Below, one piece after another: positions 16,821-26,351 of a DNA stretch of 64,000 bases. The stretch's first letter is position 1. Each line of letters starts with the position of its first letter. The notes below the pieces were generated by a model. The model ran no database searches, was not told the origin of the DNA, and saw only the letters and a list, made by a program, of their open reading frames with translations. Source of the DNA: Pontibacter kalidii (GTDB taxonomy: Bacteria; Bacteroidota; Bacteroidia; Cytophagales; Hymenobacteraceae); NCBI RefSeq assembly GCF_026278245.1, contig NZ_CP111079.1:3350501-3414500 (forward strand). The letters run 5' to 3'. A program made the translations under genes and the position numbers.

Positions 16821-17654
16821 TCAGATGGAAAAATTGATCAGGTTGGCAGGCTCCTCAGAACGGCGCACGTCTATCTGCGGGCGGTGGTATACGCGCGAGT
16901 GGGGCGGCACGCTCTCTGTGAGCCACACATTACCGCCGATGATACTATGGGCCCCCACCACCGTGTTGCCGCCCAGGATGGTGGCGCCGGCATAAATAAC
17001 CACGTGATGCTCAATGGTCGGATGGCGTTTGATTTTGGCCATGGCCTTGTCTACGCTTAGGGCCCCGAGCGTTACGCCCTGGTATACTTTCACGTGGTTG
17101 CCGATCTGGCTGGTTTCCCCAATCACCACACCGGTGCCGTGGTCGACGCAGAAGTGGGTACCGATCCGGGCTCCCGGGTGAATGTCGATGCCGGTGCGGG
17201 CGTGGGCATACTCGGTGAGCACGCGCGGCAGCAGCGGCACCTGCAGTTCGTAAAGCGCATGCGCGATCCGGTACATGGCCACCGCCCTGAAACCCGGGTA
17301 GGTCCGGATCACCTCCTCTCTGCTTTGCGCGGCGGGGTCGCCCTGGGCAATGGCCTCGGCATCCATCAGCAGCAGGTCATAGATGTAAGGCAGTTCCTGC
17401 ATCATCCGCTCCGACACTTCCTCGGCCGACATGGGCAGCTCCTGCTCCATACTTGTCAGGATGCGCATCATGTTCACTTTAAGGCCGCTGCTGAACTCCT
17501 CCAGCTCCTGCACCGTCTCGAAGCGCACATCGGCCAGCGGCGGGAAGAGCAGTTGCAGCACCCCTTCCACCAGGTTGCAGATAGCAGAGGCCGGCACCTG
17601 GTGCTTGGCTCGGTGGTGGCTTTTGAATAAGGTGGTTAAGAACTGGTTGTCCAT
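16821..17654 (-). CDS. cysE: Serine O-acetyltransferase
   Basis: Acetylates serine to O-acetylserine for the cysM product. An N-terminal helical domain (to about 150) precedes a left-handed beta-helix of hexapeptide repeats: GIDIHPGARIGTHFCVDHGTGVVIGE, where the catalytic Asp-His pair (DHG) is visible, and then VYQGVTLGAL. At 277 residues it has the longer N-terminus of the EpsC-like bacterial branch. First gene of the cysE-cysM pair. Confidence 0.92.
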   Translation of the reverse strand: MDNQFLTTLFKSHHRAKHQVPASAICNLVEGVLQLLFPPLADVRFETVQELEEFSSGLKVNMMRILTSMEQELPMSAEEVSERMMQELPYIYDLLLMDAEAIAQGDPAAQSREEVIRTYPGFRAVAMYRIAHALYELQVPLLPRVLTEYAHARTGIDIHPGARIGTHFCVDHGTGVVIGETSQIGNHVKVYQGVTLGALSVDKAMAKIKRHPTIEHHVVIYAGATILGGNTVVGAHSIIGGNVWLTESVPPHSRVYHRPQIDVRRSEEPANLINFSI

Positions 17655-17752
17655 GATCTTCTTAAAACGTATGTCGGTATTTCGTGTTCTAAGCTCAACA
17701 AAAAAAGGGAGGTTTTGTTAGCCCCGGGCTGCACTTACAGGCGGTGTGCAAC

Positions 17753-17782
17753 AAAAAAAGGGAGCCTCAAGAGGCTCCCTTT
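17753..17782 (-). terminator. Intrinsic terminator for the lipoprotein gene at 17801
   Basis: AAAGGGAGCC (17757-17766) pairs with GGCTCCCTTT (17773-17782), loop TCAAGA; on the minus strand seven Ts follow. Confidence 0.85.
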
Positions 17783-17800
17783 CCCTTCTGCTCCTTTGGC

Positions 17801-18505
17801 TTATACTTCCTCGCGGCAGAACTCGATCACGTCGATGGCACCGCCGCCGCTGCGGCTGCTCTCATTGCCAAACACCACGCGCAGCTTCACCACGCCCGGC
17901 GTATCCACGCGCAGGCGGGTGGCACCGTAGGCGCCTGTTACGGGCAGCTCCATCGTCTTTAGTATGTTGCCCTCTTTGTCCAGCAGCTCCAACTTAGAAC
18001 CAGCCTCCTCCTCAGTGATGTCGAGCACGTGCAGGCCCTTGAGGTTGATGCTGCCCATGGCCGAGAAATCCATCTCAATACGGCTGCCCTTGTCATACAG
18101 GCTCGTTGTCTTACCATTGCTGCTCCCCACGCTCAGCACCTGGCCCATCGGGCGCATGGCGGCCGGGCTTGGTGTCCTGAACTGCTGGTTCTTGCGGTCC
18201 GGGGCACTGGTATCGAACAGCAGGGCCGCGTTTTCCCCGGCGTAGCCACCGTTGCTTGTACGGTAGTGCGCCGCGACCCTCACCGGCGTGTTCTGGCTAT
18301 AGACCGTGGTGATGGCGCCCCTGCTTGCCTCCGTAGGGGTATACTCGTCAAACTCAATGATCTCGCAGCTGGAGGGGTCGGTGCCAAAGTTCTGGCTCTG
18401 CGTCGCCGCCAGCGGCTCCGCTTCCATTTCTTCCGCTTTATCGCAGCTCATCAGCACGATTCCAAACACGCAGCAACCCAGGACATTCAAAGTAAACTTC
18501 TTCAT
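17801..18505 (-). CDS. Lipoprotein of unknown function
   Basis: A 234-residue envelope protein. Starting at MKKFTLNVLG (ATG at 18505), the signal peptide ends in VLMSC, a lipobox. The body is beta-rich, with segments such as SRIEMDFSAMGSINLKGLHV and TRLRVDTPGVVKLRVVFGN that look like a jelly-roll or carbohydrate-binding fold, and two Cys near the ends that could pair. I cannot name a family. It has its own terminator. Confidence 0.75.
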   Translation of the reverse strand: MKKFTLNVLGCCVFGIVLMSCDKAEEMEAEPLAATQSQNFGTDPSSCEIIEFDEYTPTEASRGAITTVYSQNTPVRVAAHYRTSNGGYAGENAALLFDTSAPDRKNQQFRTPSPAAMRPMGQVLSVGSSNGKTTSLYDKGSRIEMDFSAMGSINLKGLHVLDITEEEAGSKLELLDKEGNILKTMELPVTGAYGATRLRVDTPGVVKLRVVFGNESSRSGGGAIDVIEFCREEV

Positions 18506-19072
18506 ACTACACAATTTTAATTATTCCGATATTACACATACACACATACCTCTCCCCGCTGCTCTGAGTAGAGAAGCAACAACGCCAGTATCAACAAGCA
18601 GATTTTATCTTCGGATGGGATGTAAGAGAACTATTATGTGGTGGTTTGTACGAAGCGCCCCTGGAAAAGGCTAAAATAAAGTACAATTTTTTTCTACTGA
18701 TTCCCCGCGAAAAAATGATTTTTATACTATATAGACGGTTTAAACAGCAGCAAAAGCCATTTGGAGCAGGACTTGCAGGATGTGAGGATTCTCAGGATTA
18801 TCATTTAGTCACGAGGTTCGCGTGTGCTGGAGCCAGTTGCGGTGGCACAGTGTAAATAGCCGTACAGGCAGGGGGCGGCCGGTCCGTACAGGTATGAACC
18901 TCAGCCCGGTCCTCTCTTGTTACGGGGCCAAAGCCAGGGAGGAAACAAGCCAGCTGTAAACGAGGCCAATCAACAGCCGGGAAGTATAGCAGCAAAAGGT
19001 TTAGCGGAGGATAGGGGGCGGCCGGCAAGTATAAACTACACGGGCAGAAACCTGATCAGCAACAGCGGTCTC
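18506..19072. other. Long spacer with a short tandem repeat
   Basis: No gene seen in 567 bases. It holds the promoter region of the leftward lipoprotein gene and, at 18768-18802, four AGGA-type units of 8-9 bases. The right third is GC-rich without recognisable structure. Confidence 0.5.
18768..18802. repeat. Degenerate 9-base tandem repeat (AGGATTNTC type)
   Basis: Units AGGACTTGC, AGGATGTG, AGGATTCTC and AGGATTATC follow each other without gaps. Confidence 0.55.
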
Positions 19073-20245
19073 TTATACCTCTTTCTCCCTCCTCACCACC
19101 AGCACCAGGTACAGAAACGCCAGCAACGAGAAAACACCCGACGCCCAGAACACCAGGCTAAAGTTGCTGCTTTGGTTGCCGTAGAGCCAGCCCGAGCCCA
19201 GTGCCCCAAAACCGATGCCCGCCTCTAGGGCGATATACATGGTGGCCATGGCGCGGCCCCGGTGCTCGAGGTGGCTCAGGTCTATCGTCCAGGCGTAAAT
19301 GGTGGGGGAGTTCATACCTGTGGCTACCCCAAACAGCACCCCGGCCAGCAGCAGCCCCGTGTCCGTAGCCACCAACCCGATCACGAGCATCGCCAGTGTC
19401 AGGAGCGCGGAACTAACGCGCAGCACAGCCACGCGGCCATACTTGTCGGAGGCCCTACCGGCCAGGAAACGGATGGCCAGCGAAGAGAGCGTGAAGGAGG
19501 TGAAGAAAAGGCCTTTGTTCTGGATACCCAGGTGCGTGCTGAAATCGGGGATGATGGTGAGGATGGTGCCAAAGCTGAAGGAGGTGAGCAGCATGACCAG
19601 CGAAGGCGCCAGCACCCGCGGCTCCAGCACCTCCCGGCGGGAGATACGCAACAGGCCCAGGCTGAACTTCTGCGGCCGCTCTACCGTCTCCTGCATGTGC
19701 CAGATCACGGCTACCGACAGAAAGGCCGCTGCCGACGAAGTATAAAACATCACATCGGCGGTATACACACTTGCCAGAAGGCCGCCCAGCGCAGGCCCTG
19801 CGGCCATACCCAGGCTCCCTGAGAGCCCCAGCAGCCCCATCGCCTCCCCGCGCCGCTCCACCGGCACCAGATCGGCCACGTAGGCCGATTTACCCGTAGG
19901 CGTGAAACCCGTGGAGAAGCCGTGCACGAAGCGCAGCAGCAGGAAAGCTCCCACAGAGGCCACCAGCGGATACAGGAAGCCCGCCAGCACACACACCACA
20001 CCGCCCACCACCATTACCGGCACTCGCCCGATTCGGTCAGCCAGTTTGCCGCTAAAGGGGCGGGAAAGGCCAGCCGTAAGCGCGAAAAGCGCGATGATGA
20101 GGCCTTTGTATTCCTCGCCGCCCAAACTGGCCAGGTAGTCGGGCAGCTCCGGGATGATCATGTTAAAGCTGGAGAAGAAGAGGAAGGAGCTCAGGCAGAG
20201 CAACCAGAACTGCAACCCATACACCCGCTTTGTCTGTTCAGCCAT
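19073..20245 (-). CDS. Major facilitator superfamily efflux transporter
   Basis: A 390-residue inner-membrane protein with twelve predicted hydrophobic segments. The MFS loop 2-3 motif appears as GKLADRIGRVPVM (about 64-76) and its half-repeat as GRASDKYGRVAVL (about 260-272). PTGKSAYVADLVP and GLLGLSGSLGMAAGPALGG resemble the drug-proton antiporter branch. The substrate cannot be deduced. Single gene, leftward. Confidence 0.9.
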   Translation of the reverse strand: MAEQTKRVYGLQFWLLCLSSFLFFSSFNMIIPELPDYLASLGGEEYKGLIIALFALTAGLSRPFSGKLADRIGRVPVMVVGGVVCVLAGFLYPLVASVGAFLLLRFVHGFSTGFTPTGKSAYVADLVPVERRGEAMGLLGLSGSLGMAAGPALGGLLASVYTADVMFYTSSAAAFLSVAVIWHMQETVERPQKFSLGLLRISRREVLEPRVLAPSLVMLLTSFSFGTILTIIPDFSTHLGIQNKGLFFTSFTLSSLAIRFLAGRASDKYGRVAVLRVSSALLTLAMLVIGLVATDTGLLLAGVLFGVATGMNSPTIYAWTIDLSHLEHRGRAMATMYIALEAGIGFGALGSGWLYGNQSSNFSLVFWASGVFSLLAFLYLVLVVRREKEV

Positions 20246-20493
20246 AGTCTATACTTCAGGCCGCAATTTGGCAAAGGTTTGGGTTTCGTGCTAATGAGGA
20301 GCGGAGGATTTGGGCAGAAAAAAGGTAAACCACCTGCCCCGGCAGGAGCTTCAATCCCCTTACGCGTCTGTTGTATCAGGAGGTTAGCGCCGGAAAAGTA
20401 TTAAGCAGATTTCCCGTTTTAACTGAGCAAGGTTCGGTTTACATTCCCTGGAGAGCAGTTTTATACGTTGCACGCCTGCTTCCTGGGAGAGGA

Positions 20494-20994
20494 TTATACC
20501 TGCATGGCCGGGGCGGTTGGGGACGGCTTTACGCCGTTGATCATGATGCCCTGCTCCAGGGCGGCCAAATGGATACTCCGCGACACGTGGCGGGCCACAT
20601 CAGGCTTTTGTATAGCGCTCAGGCGCAATTTCGTTATACTGCCTCCCTTAAGTATAAACTTGATCACGTACTCTGTAATCTGCAGTTCCTGTATCTGCTG
20701 CCACTCCACCACTTTCTCAGCGCCCAGTAAGGTCAGGCGGTACACCATGCGGTCGGGCGTCATAGAGAAGAAGGCATCCTTAAAGTGAAGCATGTCGGTA
20801 CCATAGGCTAGCGGAAGCAGGCCCAGGAGCACCATCGCGGCACTGGCCATCGCCCACCCCTCACGGAACGACTCAATCCACAGAAACTCGCGGAGCAGGG
20901 CATATGCTCCCCCCAAGACCAGGAACAAACCAATAAGAAGCACTGTCCTTTTAGTGGACCGCAGCTGCTTGCCCGGATACAGATTTACATACAT
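20494..20994 (-). CDS. Membrane protein with a PH-like C-terminal region
   Basis: A 166-residue protein with two membrane segments (about 18-36 and 48-66) followed by a soluble part: AFFSMTPDRMVYRLTLLG, then EVIKFILKGG-type strands, resembling the bacterial PH domain of YdbT-like proteins. No close family is recognised. Starts at MYVNLYPGK. The smaller membrane ORF at 21132-21476 on the same strand may be related. Confidence 0.65.
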   Translation of the reverse strand: MYVNLYPGKQLRSTKRTVLLIGLFLVLGGAYALLREFLWIESFREGWAMASAAMVLLGLLPLAYGTDMLHFKDAFFSMTPDRMVYRLTLLGAEKVVEWQQIQELQITEYVIKFILKGGSITKLRLSAIQKPDVARHVSRSIHLAALEQGIMINGVKPSPTAPAMQV

Positions 20995-21131
20995 ATCGTT
21001 TGCCTTAGGTTATTTTAGTGGACTTGTACTCCTTTTATGCGTGTCGTATGCAGAACCTTTTCCTTTACCTGCTGCCGTATCCTGTTGTTCTGTATGTGTC
21101 CCAGGTTCACCTGATGCTCCTCTAGATTCCT

Positions 21132-21476
21132 TCATACGAATGGCACTTTATACTGGTTTATTTTAATATATCCAACTTTATACCAACCAAAACCCTGCTC
21201 TGCCTGCATACAGCGGGGGAGGCAGCGAGCGCCAGCTCCACTACGGGTGAGGTGCCGTCGGTAGTGCGAATTCCGGTCCAACCAAACGCTAAAGATAAAG
21301 TATGCGGGCACCAGCAGGCTTAGCAGCACCAGCACCGGGGAAAAGATCTGGGAAAAGAAAAGATACAGCAGCACGAACTGTAAGGCCATGGCCGCAAGCG
21401 CCGGCAGCAGGCGCCGCTCCGAGCTGGGTTGTATCGTATAGGCATCTTCAGAAAGGCTGATGCTGGTGTCCTGCAT
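21132..21476 (-). CDS. Short membrane protein, possibly eroded at the C-terminus
   Basis: The first 70 residues look genuine: a polar N-terminus followed by two membrane spans (LLPALAAMALQFVLLYLFF and PVLVLLSLLVPAYFIFSVWL). After residue 72 (HYRRHLTRSGAGARCLPRCM) the sequence looks out of frame or random. It may be a truncated relative of the two-span protein at 20494-20994. Confidence 0.4.
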   Translation of the reverse strand: MQDTSISLSEDAYTIQPSSERRLLPALAAMALQFVLLYLFFSQIFSPVLVLLSLLVPAYFIFSVWLDRNSHYRRHLTRSGAGARCLPRCMQAEQGFGWYKVGYIKINQYKVPFV

Positions 21477-21593
21477 AGGGGCTACATCTTTTACAGTCTA
21501 AAAATATAAAAACCTCCTTATATATCAAACTCCCTGCGCCTGCTGCATGTCGGCACATTTTAGTAACTTAAAGCGCCATTTAGAATTTACCTC

Positions 21594-23582
21594 ATGAAAA
21601 TACGCTATACCTGGTTGCTTGCCCTGGGCACGCTGGCCTCTTGCCAATACCTGCCCCTGCAGCGCAGCACCACCAGCACTGTGCAGCCCTCCAACAACAA
21701 GTTCGGCGATGTAACCCTGCAGCAAATCTATACTTTGCAGGACGAGCGCAATGCCACGGGGCTGCTGCCCTACCTCAGCAACCCGAATACCTCTTACCGC
21801 CGCCACGCCGCGCTGGCCTTTGCCTCTGTGCAGGATACCACTGCCCTGGATGCCTTGCAAAGCATGCTGGAGGACTCGGTTGCGTCTGTACGGGAAGCCA
21901 GCGCCTATGCCCTGGGTCAGATCGGCCATAACCGCTCCGAGGCGGAGATCATCAACAGGATTAAGGAGGAGCAGAACCCAGAGGTGCAGGCACAACTGCT
22001 GCAGGCACTGGGAAAGGTAGGCTCAGCCCAGGCGGCTGATTTTCTGGCCGCTTACAAAGCCACTACCCCCCATGCCCTGGCCGGACAGGCGTGGGGCATG
22101 TACCGCCTGGGCCTGCGCCAGCAGCAGAACCAGCAGGTAGTGCAGAAGGCCATCGAGCTGTTATCTCCCAGCACCATTTATGAGGCACGGCTGGCTGCCG
22201 CGCACTTTTTGGCCCGCACCCCAAAACTGGACCTGACGCAGTACCGCCGACAGCTGCTGAACGCCGCCACATCAGACAAGGCACCGGAGGTACGCATGGC
22301 TACCGCGCAGGCACTGGCCAAGGTCAGGGCGCTGGATAAAGCCACGTTTCTGTCTACCATCGTGCAGAGCGACCCCGATTACCGGGTGCGCCTGAGTGCG
22401 GTGCGCTCTATGAGCGGACTGGAGTTCTCCGAGATCAGCAAGGCCATACTTGCCGCGCTGCAGGATCAGAACGTGAACACGGCCGTGGCCACCTCGGAGT
22501 TTCTGCTTGCCAACAGCGCCGGCGTGCCGGCCCAGGCGCTGCTCAACGTGCTGCCCAACCTGCTCGATGCCCGCGTGCGCAGCAATGTGATCTGGGTGAT
22601 CCTGAAAAACAGCCAGGTGCAGAACCGCGTGTACCTGAACCCGCGCTACAAGCAGCAGTACCAGAATGCCCGCACCGCCTACGACAAGGCACATTTGCTC
22701 AAAGCCCTCTCCGGCGACATCAACAACCATGAGTTTATAGCCGAGCAGGTGTTTGTGGCCGAGGAGCCCGTGATTGCCACCACCGGCATGGAGGCCCTGA
22801 TCCTGATGCGCCAGCAGCCTGACTTCCCCAAGCGACTGGAACCTGCCTTTGCCGATATCTTCAGGCATGCCGTAGCCTCCGGCGATGTGGCCCTGGTGGG
22901 CATGGCTGCCGCCGCCATCCGCGACCCGAAGCTTAACCTGCGCAGCCAGTACAGCAGCTATACTTTCCTGAACCAGGCACAGCAAAAGCTGCAGCTGCCC
23001 CGCGATATGGAAACCAACATTGAGCTACAGAAGACCATTGACTACCTGAGCGGCAAGCAGGAAAGCCAAACGCCGCAGAACCCCTTTACCCATCCCATAG
23101 ACTGGGAGCTGGTGAAAACCATCCATACCAACCAGCAAGTGCTGCTACGCACCGAGAAAGGAAGTATAACCCTGCAGCTTTTTGTGGAGGATGCCCCCGG
23201 CTCGGTGGCCAACTTCGTGGAGCTCACGCAGCAGGACTTCTTCAACGGTTTATACTTCCACCGGGTGGTGCCAAACTTTGTGGCGCAGGGCGGCGATAAG
23301 CGTGGCGATGGCTGGGGCAGCTCCGACTACTCCATCCGCTCCGAGTTCACCCCGATGCATTATTACGAGGGCTACGTGGGCATGGCCTCTGCCGGCAAGG
23401 ACACCGAGAGCAACCAATGGTTCATCACCCACTCCCCCGCCCCGCACCTGGATGGGCGCTACACCATCTTCGCCAAGGTAATTGACGGCATGGACGTGGT
23501 GCACCGCCTGGAGGTAGGTGATAAGATAGTGGATGTAGAGGTGCTGGGCCTGCAGCCAGCGGTAACGAGTGCGGCCGAATAA
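21594..23582 (+). CDS. HEAT-repeat lipoprotein with a C-terminal cyclophilin-type peptidyl-prolyl isomerase
   Basis: A 662-residue envelope protein. The lipobox LASC lies at residues 14-17. Residues 40-480 are helical HEAT-like repeats (RRHAALAFASVQDTTALDAL, VREASAYALGQIG, VRMATAQALAKV). From about 510 there is a cyclophilin: FHRVVPNFVAQGGD with R557, F562 and Q565 spaced as the human cyclophilin A residues R55, F60 and Q63, then NQWFITHSPAPHLDGRYTIF. The isomerase is therefore probably active. A role in folding outer-membrane or surface proteins is inference. Confidence 0.88.
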   Translation: MKIRYTWLLALGTLASCQYLPLQRSTTSTVQPSNNKFGDVTLQQIYTLQDERNATGLLPYLSNPNTSYRRHAALAFASVQDTTALDALQSMLEDSVASVREASAYALGQIGHNRSEAEIINRIKEEQNPEVQAQLLQALGKVGSAQAADFLAAYKATTPHALAGQAWGMYRLGLRQQQNQQVVQKAIELLSPSTIYEARLAAAHFLARTPKLDLTQYRRQLLNAATSDKAPEVRMATAQALAKVRALDKATFLSTIVQSDPDYRVRLSAVRSMSGLEFSEISKAILAALQDQNVNTAVATSEFLLANSAGVPAQALLNVLPNLLDARVRSNVIWVILKNSQVQNRVYLNPRYKQQYQNARTAYDKAHLLKALSGDINNHEFIAEQVFVAEEPVIATTGMEALILMRQQPDFPKRLEPAFADIFRHAVASGDVALVGMAAAAIRDPKLNLRSQYSSYTFLNQAQQKLQLPRDMETNIELQKTIDYLSGKQESQTPQNPFTHPIDWELVKTIHTNQQVLLRTEKGSITLQLFVEDAPGSVANFVELTQQDFFNGLYFHRVVPNFVAQGGDKRGDGWGSSDYSIRSEFTPMHYYEGYVGMASAGKDTESNQWFITHSPAPHLDGRYTIFAKVIDGMDVVHRLEVGDKIVDVEVLGLQPAVTSAAE

Positions 23583-23611
23583 GTGTAGTTGTTTTTTTAT
23601 ACTTTAAACTG

Positions 23612-24037
23612 ATGCAGGAAGTATGGGCTGAGGAACTGCCGGTGGCGCAGGTGCGGATAGCCCGCCCCACCGATAAACTGCTGGAGGTAGCGCGTTTCTA
23701 CTGCCAGGGCCTTGGCCTTGGCCTGCGCCTACTCGGAGGGTTTGAAAGCCACAGCGGTTACGACGGCATTATGGTAGGGCTTCCGGGGTTTCCGTACCAC
23801 CTGGAGTTTACGCAACATGAACACGGCAGCCCCTGCCCTGCCCCCACCAAGGATAACCTGCTGGTGCTCTATATCCCGGATCAGCAACGTATAAACCTGA
23901 TTGTGGCGCGCCTGGAAAGTATAGGATACCCGGCAGTGGAGCCTGAAAATCCCTACTGGAAGGCCAAGGGTGCCATTACCATAGAAGACCCTGACGGCTG
24001 GCGCCTCGTGCTAATGCCTGCCCGGGGGATAGGATAA
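23612..24037 (+). CDS. VOC-family (glyoxalase/bleomycin-resistance fold) protein
   Basis: A 141-residue protein with two beta-alpha-beta-beta-beta modules: VRIARPTDKLLEVARFYCQGLGL at the start and an ending IEDPDGWRLVLMP typical of the fold. HLEF (about 69-72) supplies a possible metal ligand pair. It resembles the YycE branch; the substrate is unknown. It follows the cyclophilin gene by 29 bases and ends at a terminator shared with the convergent thioredoxin-like gene. Confidence 0.8.
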   Translation: MQEVWAEELPVAQVRIARPTDKLLEVARFYCQGLGLGLRLLGGFESHSGYDGIMVGLPGFPYHLEFTQHEHGSPCPAPTKDNLLVLYIPDQQRINLIVARLESIGYPAVEPENPYWKAKGAITIEDPDGWRLVLMPARGIG

Positions 24038-24040
24038 AAA

Positions 24041-24069
24041 GAAAGGCTGCCCGGTAAAGGCAGCCTTTC
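24041..24069. terminator. Bidirectional terminator
   Basis: GAAAGGCTGCC (24041-24051) pairs exactly with GGCAGCCTTTC (24059-24069), loop of 7 bases, between two convergent genes. Confidence 0.85.
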
Positions 24070-24089
24070 ATACTTCTAGGCAGGGAGGC

Positions 24090-24749
24090 TTACGAGCAAC
24101 GCTCATAAGCCATATCTTCCGGCGCAGTAATCTTGGACCAGTCATTGATCAGGGTGACAAGCTCCTGCTGCAGCGAGCGGCTTTTGTCCTTGGCGTACCA
24201 GCCGTGCAGTTTCTCGGCAAACTCGTTGAAAGGCAGGTTCTGCTCCTTCATCTCCTGGTACAGTCGCTGGGCTGGCTCAGGGCGCGGGCCCCAGGTTCCC
24301 AGCACCTCCATCGTATCGGTTTTCAGGGCAATGAGTTTCGGAATAGAGCGCCCCCCGTTGGTCAGGTAGGCGTCCATCACATCCAGGTTCTCATCGCGCA
24401 GCAACAGCTTCACCTCTACCAGCGGGGAGGCATCGGCAATTTTCACAATGGTAGGCAGGCTCTGTGCCGCATCGCCACACCAGGCTTCCGTCAGCACCAC
24501 CCACGTCATAGGCGTCTGCACGCTCAGCATCACCTGCACCATCTCATTTCCCAACACGGTTTTCTCCACACGGCGCATACGGTGCATGTTCATGCGGGTA
24601 TAGGCCACCATAGCCTCAGAATGATCGTTGCCAGTGGTTTTGTTCTCAGCCAGCAGCTTGTCGATCATCTCGCGGTACTGCGTATAGGTGATAGCCTTTT
24701 GAAGGTGCTCGGAAGTGATAACTGAATTTGCCATTGTCGTATCTTTCAT
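24090..24749 (-). CDS. Thioredoxin-like protein with a single active-site cysteine
   Basis: A 219-residue thioredoxin-fold protein from MKDTTMANS (ATG at 24749). The active-site region is EAWCGDAAQSLP with C91 but Ala94 where thioredoxins have the second Cys, so it cannot act as an ordinary dithiol reductant. The pattern matches a common Bacteroidota thioredoxin family with WCGDAAQ. A longer frame from 24902 runs into the divergent gene's promoter and has no family resemblance. Confidence 0.85.
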   Translation of the reverse strand: MKDTTMANSVITSEHLQKAITYTQYREMIDKLLAENKTTGNDHSEAMVAYTRMNMHRMRRVEKTVLGNEMVQVMLSVQTPMTWVVLTEAWCGDAAQSLPTIVKIADASPLVEVKLLLRDENLDVMDAYLTNGGRSIPKLIALKTDTMEVLGTWGPRPEPAQRLYQEMKEQNLPFNEFAEKLHGWYAKDKSRSLQQELVTLINDWSKITAPEDMAYERCS

Positions 24750-24924
24750 AATTGTTTCTTTCTTGATCAGGATATTAACTTTACTATATATTACAATTAT
24801 ATTCTTGAAATAGTTCCGCCGCCCCTGCTGCCTACCCTTCAGGGGCCACCCGCTCAGGTTAATTTCTGCGTAATCGGTCAAGTTGTTTGCGGCATCTGCC
24901 AAGTATGGTTTTTATCGGCAGCAA

Positions 24925-24932
24925 TACCTTTG
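24925..24932 (+). promoter_or_regulatory. Possible Bacteroidota -7 box (TACCTTTG)
   Basis: Matches TAnnTTTG, 26 bases before the epimerase ATG. No clear -33 TTTG is seen, so support is moderate. Confidence 0.35.
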
Positions 24933-24957
24933 CAGCGTACCTTTAACCCCGATAGAT

Positions 24958-25911
24958 ATGGCTACGGACATCTCCAGATTTTTAGTGCTAGGCGGCACAG
25001 GCAGCATTGGGTATGCCTTTACACAGGAGCTTTTGCAACACTGGCAGCAGGTAGTGCTACTGGTACGAAACAGGCAGAAGGCACAGAAGTTATTTGGTCC
25101 CTGGCCCACGCTACAATTAGTGGAAGGAGACGCGCAGGACGTTGAACTGCTGAAAAAGCTGGGAGCAGCGGCAACGCACATTTTCCATGGGGTAAATTAC
25201 CCTTACGGAAAGTGGGAAGGCAATATGGAGCGCGTAACGCAAAACGTGGTTGAGGCAGCGGCCATAAACAAAGCTACGATTTTTTTCCCAGGAAACATAT
25301 ATAATTTTGGATTAACCCGCACCATCACCGAGGAAACACCCCAAAAACCAAGCACTAAAAAGGGAGCCATACGGGTAAAGCTGGAGCAATTGCTGCGGCA
25401 GGCGGCAGCCCAAGGCAAGTGCCGTGTTGTTACGTTGCGCCTACCCGACTTCTGGGGCCCAAACGTGTTAAACGAAGGGATAGCGCCTATTTTTAGAGGA
25501 GCACTGAAGGGCAAGCCCATGCCCTGGCTCTACCGAAACGACATACCACACCAACTGGTCTACACTCCCGATGCCGCCCACGCCTTCTACGAGCTGGCAA
25601 AGCTGCCTCTGCAGGACGCCTACACCGAATATAACTATGCCGGGGAGGTGGTAGCAAGTATAAAGGAGTGGCAGGCACAGATAGCCCAGGCAGCGGGCAC
25701 CGAAGCCTGGTATAAAGTATACCCGGGCTGGCTTTTCAGGCTGATGGGGCTTTTCTCCACAAACATGCGTGAGATCAGTGAAATGGGTTATCTCTGGCAA
25801 AACACCATCCTGCTAAACGACGACAAGCTGCGCCGTACGTTGCCCCATTTAAAGCGCACCCCAATGAAGCAGGCCATCGCCGAAACGCTGGCGTGGCACA
25901 GGGGAGTTTGA
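24958..25911 (+). CDS. NAD(P)-dependent epimerase/dehydratase (extended SDR-like)
   Basis: A 317-residue Rossmann protein. The nucleotide loop is LGGTGSIG at 11-18 of the chosen start (ATG at 24958, MATDISRF). FPGNIYNFG stands where the catalytic Tyr segment is expected, but the usual Tyr-x3-Lys is not plain. RLPDFWGPNV and a later VYTPDAAHAF fit the substrate-binding half of the family. Substrate unknown. An upstream start at 24883 would overlap the divergent promoter. Confidence 0.82.
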   Translation: MATDISRFLVLGGTGSIGYAFTQELLQHWQQVVLLVRNRQKAQKLFGPWPTLQLVEGDAQDVELLKKLGAAATHIFHGVNYPYGKWEGNMERVTQNVVEAAAINKATIFFPGNIYNFGLTRTITEETPQKPSTKKGAIRVKLEQLLRQAAAQGKCRVVTLRLPDFWGPNVLNEGIAPIFRGALKGKPMPWLYRNDIPHQLVYTPDAAHAFYELAKLPLQDAYTEYNYAGEVVASIKEWQAQIAQAAGTEAWYKVYPGWLFRLMGLFSTNMREISEMGYLWQNTILLNDDKLRRTLPHLKRTPMKQAIAETLAWHRGV

Positions 25912-25956
25912 GAGTTTAGGAGTTAGAGAGTTGAAGAGTTAGAAAGTTGTAGAGGG
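25912..25956. repeat. GAGTTAR heptad repeat directly after the epimerase stop
   Basis: GAGTTTAG, GAGTTAGA, GAGTTGAA, GAGTTAGA and AAGTTGTA follow the stop codon without a gap. The complementary run lies at 26294-26351. Confidence 0.75.
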
Positions 25957-26293
25957 CTACTGCTTTGCGTCTTTATACTTTCTGCCGCAAGTTTAGCCTA
26001 GCGTAGCTCGTGGCTACCTATGGCAGCAGTTTGAAACTGCTTTGCTTTGAGAAAGCAAAAGCTGCCAAGGCATTGGCTGTAGGCTATACTTTAGAGACTG
26101 CCGGTGTATAGATTGTTGGTGATAACACCAACAATGGCAGAAATGGCGGAACGGCGAAAACACCAGTAACGGTGGAAAAGCTTCGCCTTGGAAAAGCACG
26201 GACAGCAATGGCCTTTATACTTTAGGGGCCGCCAAAGTATAAAATTGGTGCAGGGCACAAGCGGAAGCTTGCGCCAGAAGTGTGCCCTGCCAC
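25957..26293. other. Spacer with several hairpins between convergent genes
   Basis: No gene. Hairpins seen: TTGTTGGTG/CACCAACAA (26113-26134), and a nested one at 26250-26290 whose outer 10-bp stem GCAGGGCACA/TGTGCCCTGC encloses one copy of the ACAAGCG...GCGCCA repeat (26257-26276). Several TATACTT words occur here. Confidence 0.6.
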
Positions 26294-26351
26294 TTTCTAA
26301 CTCTTTAACTCTTTAACTCTCTAACTCTCTAACTCCTAAACTCCCCAACTC
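26294..26351. repeat. GAGTTAR heptad repeat (minus sense) directly after the DUF1684 stop
   Basis: Read on the minus strand, seven to eight units of GAGTT plus two or three purines begin at the base after the TAG stop. Together with 25912-25956 it forms a long interrupted inverted repeat around the spacer. Confidence 0.75.

Noticed and set aside
25912..26351. CRISPR-like array suggested by repeated heptads and hairpins
   Set aside because: Units are 7 bases without unique spacers, and no cas gene is present.
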